From Sphingomonadaceae bacterium (GTDB lineage Bacteria > Pseudomonadota > Alphaproteobacteria > Sphingomonadales > Sphingomonadaceae): DNA of 5,313 bases. This document shows positions 1-5,313 of this stretch, in pieces. Each line of letters begins with the position of its first letter. Position 1 is the stretch's first letter. The position numbers were made by a program, and so were the translations under genes. Where the stretch lies: positions 1 through 5,313 of the forward strand of contig CANEVG010000266.1 of the NCBI GenBank assembly GCA_947442095.1, read 5' to 3'. The notes under the pieces are model-generated. The model worked only from the letters and a program-made list of their open reading frames with translations, made no database searches and was not told where the DNA came from.

Positions 1-107
1 GCCGAAGCGGTAGGGCCGCAGCGTTCGCGCACGCCCTGGTTGATGATCCGGTAGTATTCGGCCGAGCTTTCCCAGCTCATACCGCCGATCAGGCCCAGCA
101 TTTTCAT
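1..107 (-). CDS. Aspartate/glutamate racemase-family protein, N-terminal fragment (3' end outside window)
   Basis: Only the first 35 codons are in the window, starting at ATG 107 and running off the left edge in an open frame. The N-terminus reads MKMLGLIGGMSWESSAEYYR, followed by IINQGVRER. The IGLIGGMSWES-type opening and the following YY(R)xIN are characteristic of the PLP-independent aspartate/glutamate racemase family (YgeA/RacX group), which interconverts L- and D-amino acids with two catalytic cysteines. Those cysteines lie further in and cannot be checked here, so substrate and activity are open. The start overlaps the RNase H-like stop by 4 nt (ATGA), and an AGGTG sits 7 nt upstream, so the gene is probably co-transcribed and translated as the last visible member of the cluster. 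This product has no step in tryptophan synthesis. Confidence 0.85.
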   Translation of the reverse strand, partial: MKMLGLIGGMSWESSAEYYRIINQGVRERCGPTAS

Positions 108-544
108 GATTGCACACCTGTGCCTGGAATGTGGCCCGGACGGGCCAATCCAACGACCATTTGGCCCGCGGCCAATCGCGCCAGCGCGATTCCGGCGAGA
201 TTCTGCGCGCGGGCGATCCACCTGACGCGCACCCTTTCAAAGCGGGCAGTTTGGGCGACATAGCGTGCCCGATAGGGCGCAAATTCCGCGTGCGGTTTGA
301 GCGCGCCGGTAGCCTGGCCGACGACGAAGGCCGAGTCCCCGAGCAGCACGATGTCGGTCGCGCCGAGTTCTATGGCCACCTCCAGCGCATTGAGCAGGGC
401 TTGCCATTCGGCGTGATCATTCGTGCCTTGGCCGATGGCGGGGCGATGCCACACCTGTCCGCGCGCCGCGACGGCGGTTTCCATCATGCCGGGATTGGGG
501 CGGCAGCCGCCATCGAAGAACAGCTTGAGGGCTTTTTCAAGCAC
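104..544 (-). CDS. RNase H-fold protein, RVT_3/type 1 RNase H-like
   Basis: A 146-aa single-domain protein with the RNase H fold signature. Visible: LKLFFDGGCRPNPG (6-19) with the first carboxylate Asp11; TNDHAEWQALLNAL (41-54) with Glu46; and IVLLGDSAFV (65-74) with Asp70, matching E. coli Asp10, Glu48 and Asp70. The C-terminal motif, which normally has His and then N..AD.LA, instead reads RAQNLAGIALA (112-122), so the fourth carboxylate (E. coli Asp134) is replaced by Gly118 or its neighbour. A role in RNA:DNA hybrid cleavage is therefore possible but not established; a nucleic-acid-binding role is an alternative. The chosen GTG start (544) puts the conserved block 5 residues in and overlaps the trpC end by 8 nt. 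An ATG at 580 would add 12 residues without family resemblance. No Shine-Dalgarno precedes the GTG, so coupling to trpC is probable. The stop overlaps the next start (ATGA). Confidence 0.85.
   Translation of the reverse strand: MLEKALKLFFDGGCRPNPGMMETAVAARGQVWHRPAIGQGTNDHAEWQALLNALEVAIELGATDIVLLGDSAFVVGQATGALKPHAEFAPYRARYVAQTARFERVRVRWIARAQNLAGIALARLAAGQMVVGLARPGHIPGTGVQS
115..119 (-). promoter_or_regulatory. Ribosome binding site of the racemase-family gene
   Basis: AGGTG lies 7 nt before the ATG at 107, inside the last codons of the RNase H-like gene. Spacing and composition fit a moderate Shine-Dalgarno, supporting this start over the second ATG two codons later. Confidence 0.5.
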
Positions 545-1325
545 CGAGCAGGATGCGAGTGGCCGCCGCAATATCGGCATGGCGCATCAGGCTCTCGCCG
601 ACGAGGAAGGCCTTGGCGCCCGCTGCGGCCAGCGTGAGCACATCGGCGTGACCGCCGATGCCACTTTCGGCGATAAGAAACGTGCCTTCTGGTACCAGCG
701 GTGCAAGGCGGGCGGTGGTGCCAAGATCGGTGACGAAGCGCTTCAAATCGCGGTTGTTCACCCCGATCATACGTGACTGGAGGCGCGCGGCGCGCTCCAT
801 CTCGGCCTCGTTGTGGACTTCAACGAGCACATCCATGCCGTGTTCGCGCGCGGCGGCTTCGATCTCGGCCATCTCGCCGTCATCCAGCGCGGCGACGATG
901 ATCAGGATGGCGTCGGCCCCGATGGCGCGCGCTTCGGCGCATTGCCAAGGATCGACCATGAAGTCCTTGCGCAGCACGGGCAGGTTGCAGGCCGCGCGGG
1001 CAGCGACGAGGTAGTCCTCGTGGCCCTGGAAGTAGGGTGCGTCGGTGAGGATCGAGAGGCAGGTTGCACCGCCCGCTTCATAGGCGAGGGCGTGGGCCGG
1101 GGGATCGAACTGGGCGCGGATGAGGCCCTTGGAGGGGCTGGCCTTCTTGATCTCGGCGATGAGCGCGAAACCGGTTGCCGCACGGGCGCGCAAGGCCGCT
1201 TCGAAGCCGCGTGGGGCGCTCTGCTCGCTTGCGCGCGCGGCAAGATCGGCGAGGGTGGACGCGACCTTCCGGGCGGCGACTTCCTCGCGCTTGGTGTCAC
1301 AGATCTTGGTGAGCGTGTCGGTCAT
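537..1325 (-). CDS. trpC: Indole-3-glycerol phosphate synthase (TrpC)
   Basis: Converts 1-(2-carboxyphenylamino)-1-deoxyribulose 5-phosphate to indole-3-glycerol phosphate with loss of CO2 and water; cytoplasmic (beta/alpha)8 barrel. 262 aa, typical for a monofunctional enzyme; no TrpF domain is fused. Motifs in order: EIKKASPSKG (58-67) with Glu58 and Lys60, LRKDFMVD (118-125) with the general-acid candidate Lys120, VEVHNE (168-173) with Glu169, GVNNRDL (188-194) with the substrate-binding Asn, AESGI (219-223), and the phosphate-binding GES near residues 243-245. All the catalytic residues I know for the family are present. The ATG at 1325 is 10 nt after the trpD stop, preceded by a weak GAAAG. 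Its 3' end overlaps the start of the RNase H-like gene. A TrpF partner is absent from the window. Confidence 0.97.
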   Translation of the reverse strand: MTDTLTKICDTKREEVAARKVASTLADLAARASEQSAPRGFEAALRARAATGFALIAEIKKASPSKGLIRAQFDPPAHALAYEAGGATCLSILTDAPYFQGHEDYLVAARAACNLPVLRKDFMVDPWQCAEARAIGADAILIIVAALDDGEMAEIEAAAREHGMDVLVEVHNEAEMERAARLQSRMIGVNNRDLKRFVTDLGTTARLAPLVPEGTFLIAESGIGGHADVLTLAAAGAKAFLVGESLMRHADIAAATRILLGA

Positions 1326-1339
1326 TTCACTTTCGTCAT
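1322..1339 (-). other. Five-codon minicistron bridging trpD and trpC
   Basis: Reading from an ATG that overlaps the trpD stop (ATGA, 1339-1336) gives Met-Thr-Lys-Val-Lys and a TGA (1324-1322) that overlaps the trpC ATG, again as ATGA. The two overlaps are the same 9-nt string TGAAATGAC, repeated 14 nt apart. A ribosome finishing trpD could step through this short frame into trpC. Whether it is translated is unknown; it may only be the remnant of a small tandem duplication. Confidence 0.35.
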
Positions 1340-2331
1340 TTCAGGGCCGCGATCCAGCAGTTGAGGAGCGCGTTGGCAAGCCCTTTGTCGATGACTTCGG
1401 CGGCCTCCTCCACCCCTTTGTGCCAATCGGCGGCTTCGCCTGCGACGATCAGCGCAGCGGCGGCGTTGAGGAGAACAGCGTCGCGGTAGGGGCCGGGCTC
1501 GCCTTGTAGCAGGGCGCGCAGGGCCTTGGCGTTGAAGCCTGCATCGCCGCCGCGCAGGGCTTCGACGGGGGCGGTGGGAAGGCGAGCATCGGCAGGCGAC
1601 ATACGGCGCATCCGAATTGCACCGTCCTTCACTTCTGCGACTTCGTTGCCGCCTGCGAGGCTGAGTTCATCGAGGCCTTCGTCGCCGGAGACCACAAGAC
1701 TGTGTTCAGTGCCAAGGCGGCGGATCGCCTCTGCGTAGATCGGCACATAGGCGGGCCGCGCGATGCCGACGAGTTGGCGGCGCACGCTGGCCGGATTGGC
1801 AAGCGGGCCCATCAGGTTGAAGATCGTGCGGCGGGCGAGTGCCTTGCGGATCGGCGCGATCCGCGCCAGCGCAGGATGATACCGCTGGGCGAAGAGGAAG
1901 CAGATGCCGAGGTCGCTCAGCGTGAGTTCGGCGGTTTCCGCCGCCCGGTCCAGATTGAGGCCGAGCGCTTCCAGCGTGTCGGCCGCGCCGGCCTTGCTGC
2001 TCGCGGCGCGGTTGCCGTGCTTGGCAACGGGCACCCCGCAGGCTGCGACGACGAGGCTTACGGCCGTCGAGACATTGAGCGTGTGGTGCCCGTCGCCGCC
2101 TGTTCCGCACACGTCGATGGCATTTGCGGGCGCGCTGACCGGGATCATCCGTTCGCGCATGGCCCGCGCGGCCCCTGCGATTTCCGGGGCAGTTTCGCCG
2201 CGCTCGGAGAGCGCGACCAGGAACGCCGCGATGGCTTCATCCGCCACGCCGCCATCGAGGATCGCGGCGAACGCGGCCTCGGCCTCCGCTTCATCGAGCG
2301 GCGCAGCGGTTACCTGAGGCAGCGAACTCAT
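1336..2331 (-). CDS. trpD: Anthranilate phosphoribosyltransferase (TrpD)
   Basis: Transfers the phosphoribosyl group of PRPP to anthranilate, second committed step of tryptophan synthesis, in the cytoplasm; members of the family are Mg-dependent homodimers. 331 aa, normal length. A helical N-terminal domain is followed by the PRPP-binding glycine loop CGTGGDG (75-81), NVST (86-89), KHGNR (104-108) with the SSKAGAADTLEALG segment, Arg162 in the APIRKAL stretch expected to contact anthranilate, RTIFNLMGPLANP (168-180), and the metal-binding Asp221-Glu222 in GDEGLDELSL. All expected binding residues are present. The start ATG at 2331 overlaps the trpG stop as ATGA, and the upstream extension to 2370 lies inside trpG and does not look like family sequence. 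No Shine-Dalgarno is visible, so reinitiation after trpG is the likely way of starting. It is a stand-alone TrpD, not fused to a TrpG domain. Confidence 0.97.
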   Translation of the reverse strand: MSSLPQVTAAPLDEAEAEAAFAAILDGGVADEAIAAFLVALSERGETAPEIAGAARAMRERMIPVSAPANAIDVCGTGGDGHHTLNVSTAVSLVVAACGVPVAKHGNRAASSKAGAADTLEALGLNLDRAAETAELTLSDLGICFLFAQRYHPALARIAPIRKALARRTIFNLMGPLANPASVRRQLVGIARPAYVPIYAEAIRRLGTEHSLVVSGDEGLDELSLAGGNEVAEVKDGAIRMRRMSPADARLPTAPVEALRGGDAGFNAKALRALLQGEPGPYRDAVLLNAAAALIVAGEAADWHKGVEEAAEVIDKGLANALLNCWIAALK

Positions 2332-2924
2332 GCGGCGAGGTGGGTGGGCAGCTTGGCGGTGATCCCGCACATCGCAAGGAAGTTGGCGAGCAGGGCATGG
2401 CCGTGCTCGGTCGCGATCGATTCGGGGTGGAACTGCACGCCGTGGATCGGCAGCGAGACATGTCGGAACCCCATGGCATGCGCGTCGTCCGAGGTGGCAT
2501 TGATCACGAGGCTTTCGGGTACGTCCTCCACCACGAGGCTGTGGTAGCGCGTGGCGGTGAAGGGCGAGGGGAGCCCCGCGAAGAGCCCTGAGCCGTCATG
2601 CGTCACGGGCGAGGTCTTGCCGTGCATCAACCCGCCGCGCACGACTTTGCCGCCGAAATACTGGCCGATCGACTGGTGGCCAAGGCACACGCCAAGCAAG
2701 GGCACCCCCGCATCCGCCGCCGCGCCGACGAGATCGAGGCTGATCCCCGCTTCGTTGGGGGTGCACGGCCCCGGCGAAATCAGGAACCCCTGCGCGCCGG
2801 TCGCAATCGCTTGGCGCGCTGACATCGCATCATTGCGCACGACTTCGACCTGTGCGCCCATTTCCATGAGGTAGTGGACGAGGTTCCAGGTGAAGCTGTC
2901 GTAGTTGTCGATGACGAGGATCAT
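2328..2924 (-). CDS. trpG: Anthranilate synthase component II, glutamine amidotransferase (TrpG)
   Basis: Small subunit of anthranilate synthase; hydrolyses glutamine and channels ammonia to TrpE. 198 aa, a single class-I (triad) glutaminase domain as expected for stand-alone TrpG. Seen directly: the N-terminal MILVIDNYDSFTWNLV; SPGPCTPNEAG (50-60) forming the oxyanion-loop region; the nucleophile Cys80 in GVCLGHQ; HGKTSPV (101-107); RYHSL (126-130); and the other triad members His166 and Glu168 in QFHPES. The frame is open further upstream to 3017, but that stretch overlaps trpE and lacks family sequence, so ATG 2924 is chosen; it has TAAGG 9 nt upstream. It starts 11 nt after trpE stops and its TGA overlaps the trpD ATG by 4 nt (ATGA). 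A TrpG of this type can in some bacteria also serve PabB for folate synthesis; the window cannot tell whether that applies here. Confidence 0.97.
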   Translation of the reverse strand: MILVIDNYDSFTWNLVHYLMEMGAQVEVVRNDAMSARQAIATGAQGFLISPGPCTPNEAGISLDLVGAAADAGVPLLGVCLGHQSIGQYFGGKVVRGGLMHGKTSPVTHDGSGLFAGLPSPFTATRYHSLVVEDVPESLVINATSDDAHAMGFRHVSLPIHGVQFHPESIATEHGHALLANFLAMCGITAKLPTHLAA

Positions 2925-2933
2925 GGGGTGATA

Positions 2934-2938
2934 CCTTA
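2934..2938 (-). promoter_or_regulatory. Ribosome binding site of trpG
   Basis: TAAGG ends 9 nt before the trpG ATG and shares its TAA with the trpE stop codon. It is the clearest Shine-Dalgarno-like match at any of the Trp gene starts in the window and supports ATG 2924 over the longer upstream frame. Stop and ribosome site being the same bases would keep TrpE and TrpG output linked, as suits a two-subunit enzyme (inference). Confidence 0.6.
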
Positions 2939-4483
2939 CTGCCCGAAGCGAGGTTCTGACGCAACGCGCAGGGCCTCGCGCGCGGCGGCAAACAGAGCCC
3001 CGGCCTTGGCTTCGCATTCGCGCTGTTCGTATTCGGGGTTGCTGTCGGCGACGATGCCAGCACCCGCCTGCACATGGAGCACGCCGTCCTTGAGCACGCC
3101 GGTGCGCAGGACGATACAGCTGTCGACCGATCCGTCAGGGGCGAAATAGCCGACGCCGCCGGCATAGGCCCCGCGCGTTTCGGGTTCGAGCTCGGCGATC
3201 ACCTCGCAGGCGCGCACCTTCGGCGCGCCGCTGACGGTGCCTGCGGGGAAGCCCGCGAAGAGAGCATCGACCGAATCGGCGCGGGTTATGTCCAATTGGC
3301 CGACCACGTTCGAGACGATGTGCATCACGTGGCTATAGCGCTCGACAGTGTAGCTTTCGGTGACCTTGACCGTGCCCGCCTGCGCCACGCGGCCGACGTC
3401 GTTGCGGCCAAGATCAAGCAGCATGAGGTGCTCGGCGCGCTCCTTGGGATCGGCAAGCAAGCTGGCGGCGTTGGCGCGGTCTTCCGCTTCGTTGCTCCCA
3501 CGCGGGCGGGTGCCTGCGATAGGGCGGATCGTTACTTCGCCGTCGCGGATGCGCACCAGGATTTCGGGGCTCGAGCCGATGAGCGCGAAGCCGGGAAGAT
3601 CGAGGAAATAGAGGAACGGCGAGGGGTTGATCCGGCGTAGCGCGCGGTAGAGCGCAGCGGGGGGCAGCGGGAAGGGCGTGGTGAAGCGCTGGGCGAGCAC
3701 GACCTGGAAGATGTCGCCCGCCTCGATGTAGTCCTTGGCACGCATGACCATGCTGGCATAGTCCGCCGGGTCCATGACATTGTGGCGTTCGGCAGGTGGC
3801 GGGTTTTCTAGCCGGGCATCGACGGGAACGGGATCGGCGAGGCGGCTGAGCGCGGCATCAATGCGGTCCGCAGCGGCGGCGACCAAGCGCGCGGGATCAC
3901 CAGCACCCGGCCAGACAGGCGCGACGGCGATCAGTTCGTCGGACAGCCGGTCAAACACCAGAACCACGCTGGGGCGCACGAACAGCATGTCCGGCAGTTG
4001 CAGCGCGCTGGCGGGCGCGCGCGGCAGCTTCTCGACAAGTCCGATGGTCTCGTAGCCGAAGTAGCCGACAAGGCAGGCGAGCGACTTGGGCAGGCCTTCG
4101 GGGACATCGATGCGGCACGCCTCGACCAGCGCACGAAGTGCGGGCAAACTGGTCTGGTCCATCGGCGCGAAGGCTGTACGGTCCAGCTGCCAGCTGTGGT
4201 TGATCTCGGCGGCACTGCCCTCGGCGCGGAACACCAGATCGGGATCGAGCCCGAGCAGGCTGTAGCGCCCGCGCACTTCGCCGCCTTCGACCGATTCAAG
4301 CAGGAAATCGCCGCGTCCGGGCTGCATCAGCTTGAGCGCCGCGCCCACCGGGGTTTCGGTATCGGCAATCAGCTTGCGCCAAACGAGCGCAGGCTTGCCC
4401 GCCGCGAGTGCAGCCAAGGCGGCTGCGCCGTTTTCCGTGGCGGGTCCTGTTCGAAGGGGCGCTTCAGCCGTGTCTGCCGCCAT
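2936..4483 (-). CDS. trpE: Anthranilate synthase component I (TrpE)
   Basis: Large subunit of anthranilate synthase; converts chorismate plus ammonia (supplied by TrpG) to anthranilate and pyruvate in the cytoplasm, the committed step of tryptophan synthesis. 515 aa from ATG 4483, normal for the family. Visible in order: an Ala-rich N-terminus; the LLES element (residues 61-64) and NPSPF (286-290), both part of the tryptophan feedback site in characterised TrpE; GDIFQVVLAQRF (256-267); SSPEILVR (304-311); PIAGTR (321-326), where Ala rather than Lys favours TrpE over PabB; EHLMLLDLGRND (351-362) with a metal-binding Glu; SHVMHIVS (384-391) with the likely catalytic His388; FPAGTVSGAPK (412-422); and the YEQRECEAKA end motif. 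The feedback-site motifs suggest allosteric inhibition by tryptophan. ATG 4483 lies 13 nt after the ppiD stop. An in-frame GTG at 4489 would add two residues. Neither start has a clear Shine-Dalgarno, so coupling to ppiD is likely. Confidence 0.97.
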   Translation of the reverse strand: MAADTAEAPLRTGPATENGAAALAALAAGKPALVWRKLIADTETPVGAALKLMQPGRGDFLLESVEGGEVRGRYSLLGLDPDLVFRAEGSAAEINHSWQLDRTAFAPMDQTSLPALRALVEACRIDVPEGLPKSLACLVGYFGYETIGLVEKLPRAPASALQLPDMLFVRPSVVLVFDRLSDELIAVAPVWPGAGDPARLVAAAADRIDAALSRLADPVPVDARLENPPPAERHNVMDPADYASMVMRAKDYIEAGDIFQVVLAQRFTTPFPLPPAALYRALRRINPSPFLYFLDLPGFALIGSSPEILVRIRDGEVTIRPIAGTRPRGSNEAEDRANAASLLADPKERAEHLMLLDLGRNDVGRVAQAGTVKVTESYTVERYSHVMHIVSNVVGQLDITRADSVDALFAGFPAGTVSGAPKVRACEVIAELEPETRGAYAGGVGYFAPDGSVDSCIVLRTGVLKDGVLHVQAGAGIVADSNPEYEQRECEAKAGALFAAAREALRVASEPRFGQ

Positions 4484-4492
4484 TGGCACGGC
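4467..4492 (-). repeat. Small inverted repeat around the trpE start
   Basis: Arms of 6 bp (GCCGTG at 4492-4487 and CACGGC at 4472-4467 on the coding strand) flank a 14-nt loop that contains the trpE ATG. In mRNA this could form a weak hairpin presenting or masking the start codon. A 6-bp arm is common by chance in GC-rich DNA, so a function is only a possibility. Confidence 0.25.
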
Positions 4493-4496
4493 GCGC

Positions 4497-5313
4497 TTAC
4501 TGGCCGCCCAGCAGCTGCGTGCGCAGCGCGGCGATGGCGGTTTCGTTGCGCTTCACGCCGACTGCTTCGCGCACTGCGGCGCGCAGCTGGTCGACATATT
4601 CACGGCCCGCGATCTGGCCCAGTTCGGAGCGCGCCTGCGCCACCAGCGGATCACCCGGCGCGGCCTTGCCCGGTGTCACGCGATTGAGCACGACAACCAA
4701 CCACCCGCCCTTGCCCGGTACTTCGAGCCGCTTGGCCGTGCCCTGCGCCATCGCGAACATGAGCGAGAGCGTGGCGGGCACTTTGCCTTGCATGGCGGTG
4801 AGTTGCTGGCGGGGCATGGTTACAGACTCCGCGGCGGGCAGCACAGCGCCCAGATCCTTTACTGCATCGGCCAGCGCGGTCTTGCGGGCCAGCGCGGCGA
4901 GTAGCTTGTCAGAAGCGGCCTTGGCCGCGCCGTAACCCCGCGACATGGTAAGATCGACCAGCACCTTCTCGCGCACTTCGGCAAGCGGCGGGGGGGCAGC
5001 GGGCGTGATCTGCCCGACATCGAACACGGCATAGCGCACGCCGGCCTGCAATTCGGTGACTTGCGGCTGGCCTTCGCGCTCCATGGCGAAAGCGGCCTGG
5101 ATCAGCGGAGTGACATCGGCATTGGGCTTGATGTCAGCGCGGCCGGGCACGCTGCCATCAGCCTGCAACGGGTCGGTGGTGATGAGCGTGAGGCCCTGAC
5201 CCTTGGCCGTATCGACGAGGCCCTTGCCGTCGCTAAACGCCTCGTCGAACTGGGCGGAGAGATCGACCAGCGCGGCCTTGCGCTTTTCCGCCGAGAGCGC
5301 GGCCGCGATTTCC
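4497..5313 (-). CDS. PpiD/SurA-type peptidyl-prolyl isomerase, C-terminal part (5' end outside window)
   Basis: The last 271 codons of a larger gene that enters from the right edge; the frame is open from base 5312 and ends at TAA (4499-4497). Proteins of this type are inner-membrane-anchored periplasmic chaperones with a SurA-like N-terminal domain, a parvulin PPIase domain and a C-terminal tail; they help fold exported proteins. Only the part at and after the expected parvulin region is visible. It is rich in Ala, Lys, Glu and Gln, with predicted helical stretches, a segment reading GGWLVVVLNRVTPGKAAPGD about 70 residues from the end, and a final helix ending QLLGGQ. No membrane segment or complete PPIase domain is seen here. 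The call rests on overall resemblance of this tail and on its position directly before trpE, which I recall as common in sphingomonads and related alphaproteobacteria. The TTG at 5168 is internal, not a start. Family fairly sure, exact subtype less so. Confidence 0.75.
   Translation of the reverse strand, partial: EIAAALSAEKRKAALVDLSAQFDEAFSDGKGLVDTAKGQGLTLITTDPLQADGSVPGRADIKPNADVTPLIQAAFAMEREGQPQVTELQAGVRYAVFDVGQITPAAPPPLAEVREKVLVDLTMSRGYGAAKAASDKLLAALARKTALADAVKDLGAVLPAAESVTMPRQQLTAMQGKVPATLSLMFAMAQGTAKRLEVPGKGGWLVVVLNRVTPGKAAPGDPLVAQARSELGQIAGREYVDQLRAAVREAVGVKRNETAIAALRTQLLGGQ

Noticed and set aside
545..580. ATG start for the RNase H-like gene 12 codons upstream
   Set aside because: It would overlap trpC by 44 nt and adds residues unlike the family. 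It cannot be fully excluded because the GTG lacks a Shine-Dalgarno.
110..637. Plus-strand open frame opposite the RNase H-like gene
   Set aside because: The minus-strand frame carries RNase H motifs and overlaps its neighbours' start and stop codons; the plus frame has neither motifs nor context.
813..1364. Plus-strand open frame opposite trpC
   Set aside because: Mirror of the trpC barrel coding sequence; no family resemblance.
1702..2547. Long plus-strand open frame (281 codons) opposite trpD and trpG
   Set aside because: It lies antisense to two genes with full catalytic motifs. Its translation is Arg/Gly/Ala-rich with no recognisable domain, as expected from GC-rich codon bias.
2925..3017. 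Upstream extension of trpG
   Set aside because: The extra 31 residues overlap trpE in another frame, are Arg-rich and lie outside the conserved TrpG N-terminus; a good ribosome site precedes the ATG at 2924.
3074..3640. Plus-strand open frame opposite trpE
   Set aside because: Antisense shadow of trpE; no motif, no plausible ribosome site, and composition typical of mirror frames in GC-rich DNA.
3998..4904. Overlapping plus-strand open frames across the trpE/ppiD junction
   Set aside because: Several compete over the same bases opposite two real genes. None has a recognisable domain and they are low-complexity Arg/Ala-rich.
4497..5168. Treating the TTG at 5168 as the start of a 223-aa gene
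   Set aside because: The frame stays open to the window edge and the upstream residues continue the same helical, charged protein style, so this is an internal codon of a longer gene.

Overview
The window is a densely packed, GC-rich bacterial chromosome segment in which every supported gene lies on the minus strand, so it reads from high to low coordinates. The layout is: the C-terminal part of a PpiD/SurA-type periplasmic folding factor (right edge to 4497), trpE (4483-2936), trpG (2924-2328), trpD (2331-1336), trpC (1325-537), a small RNase H-fold protein (544-104), and the first 35 codons of an aspartate/glutamate racemase-family gene (107 to the left edge). All junctions are 13 nt or shorter or are overlaps, which suggests one transcription unit. 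No intergenic space is large enough for a promoter or terminator, and no RNA gene, mobile element or CRISPR array was seen.

The unlinked trpE and trpG (not the fused trpEG of rhizobia), the gene order ppiD-trpE-trpG-trpD-trpC, and the protein style point to an alphaproteobacterium, most likely Sphingomonadales (Novosphingobium/Erythrobacter/Sphingopyxis-like). That assignment is inferred from recalled gene order and was not searched.

TrpE and TrpG form anthranilate synthase, which makes anthranilate from chorismate and glutamine. TrpD adds the phosphoribosyl group and TrpC closes the indole ring to give indole-3-glycerol phosphate. The isomerase step (TrpF) and tryptophan synthase (TrpBA) are not here and must be encoded elsewhere, as in the split trp arrangement usual in this class. 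Key catalytic residues of all four Trp enzymes are visible and intact, so the pathway segment looks functional.

Most of the window is ordinary housekeeping sequence. The points worth a second look are small: the RNase H-like protein lacks the usual fourth active-site carboxylate and overlaps trpC; trpD and trpC are bridged by a five-codon minicistron with start/stop overlaps at both ends; trpE sits 13 nt behind ppiD with no room for a leader-peptide attenuator; and an RNase H/racemase pair lies where moaC-moeA-lexA often follows trpC in related genomes. I found no convincing evidence of a previously undescribed system.
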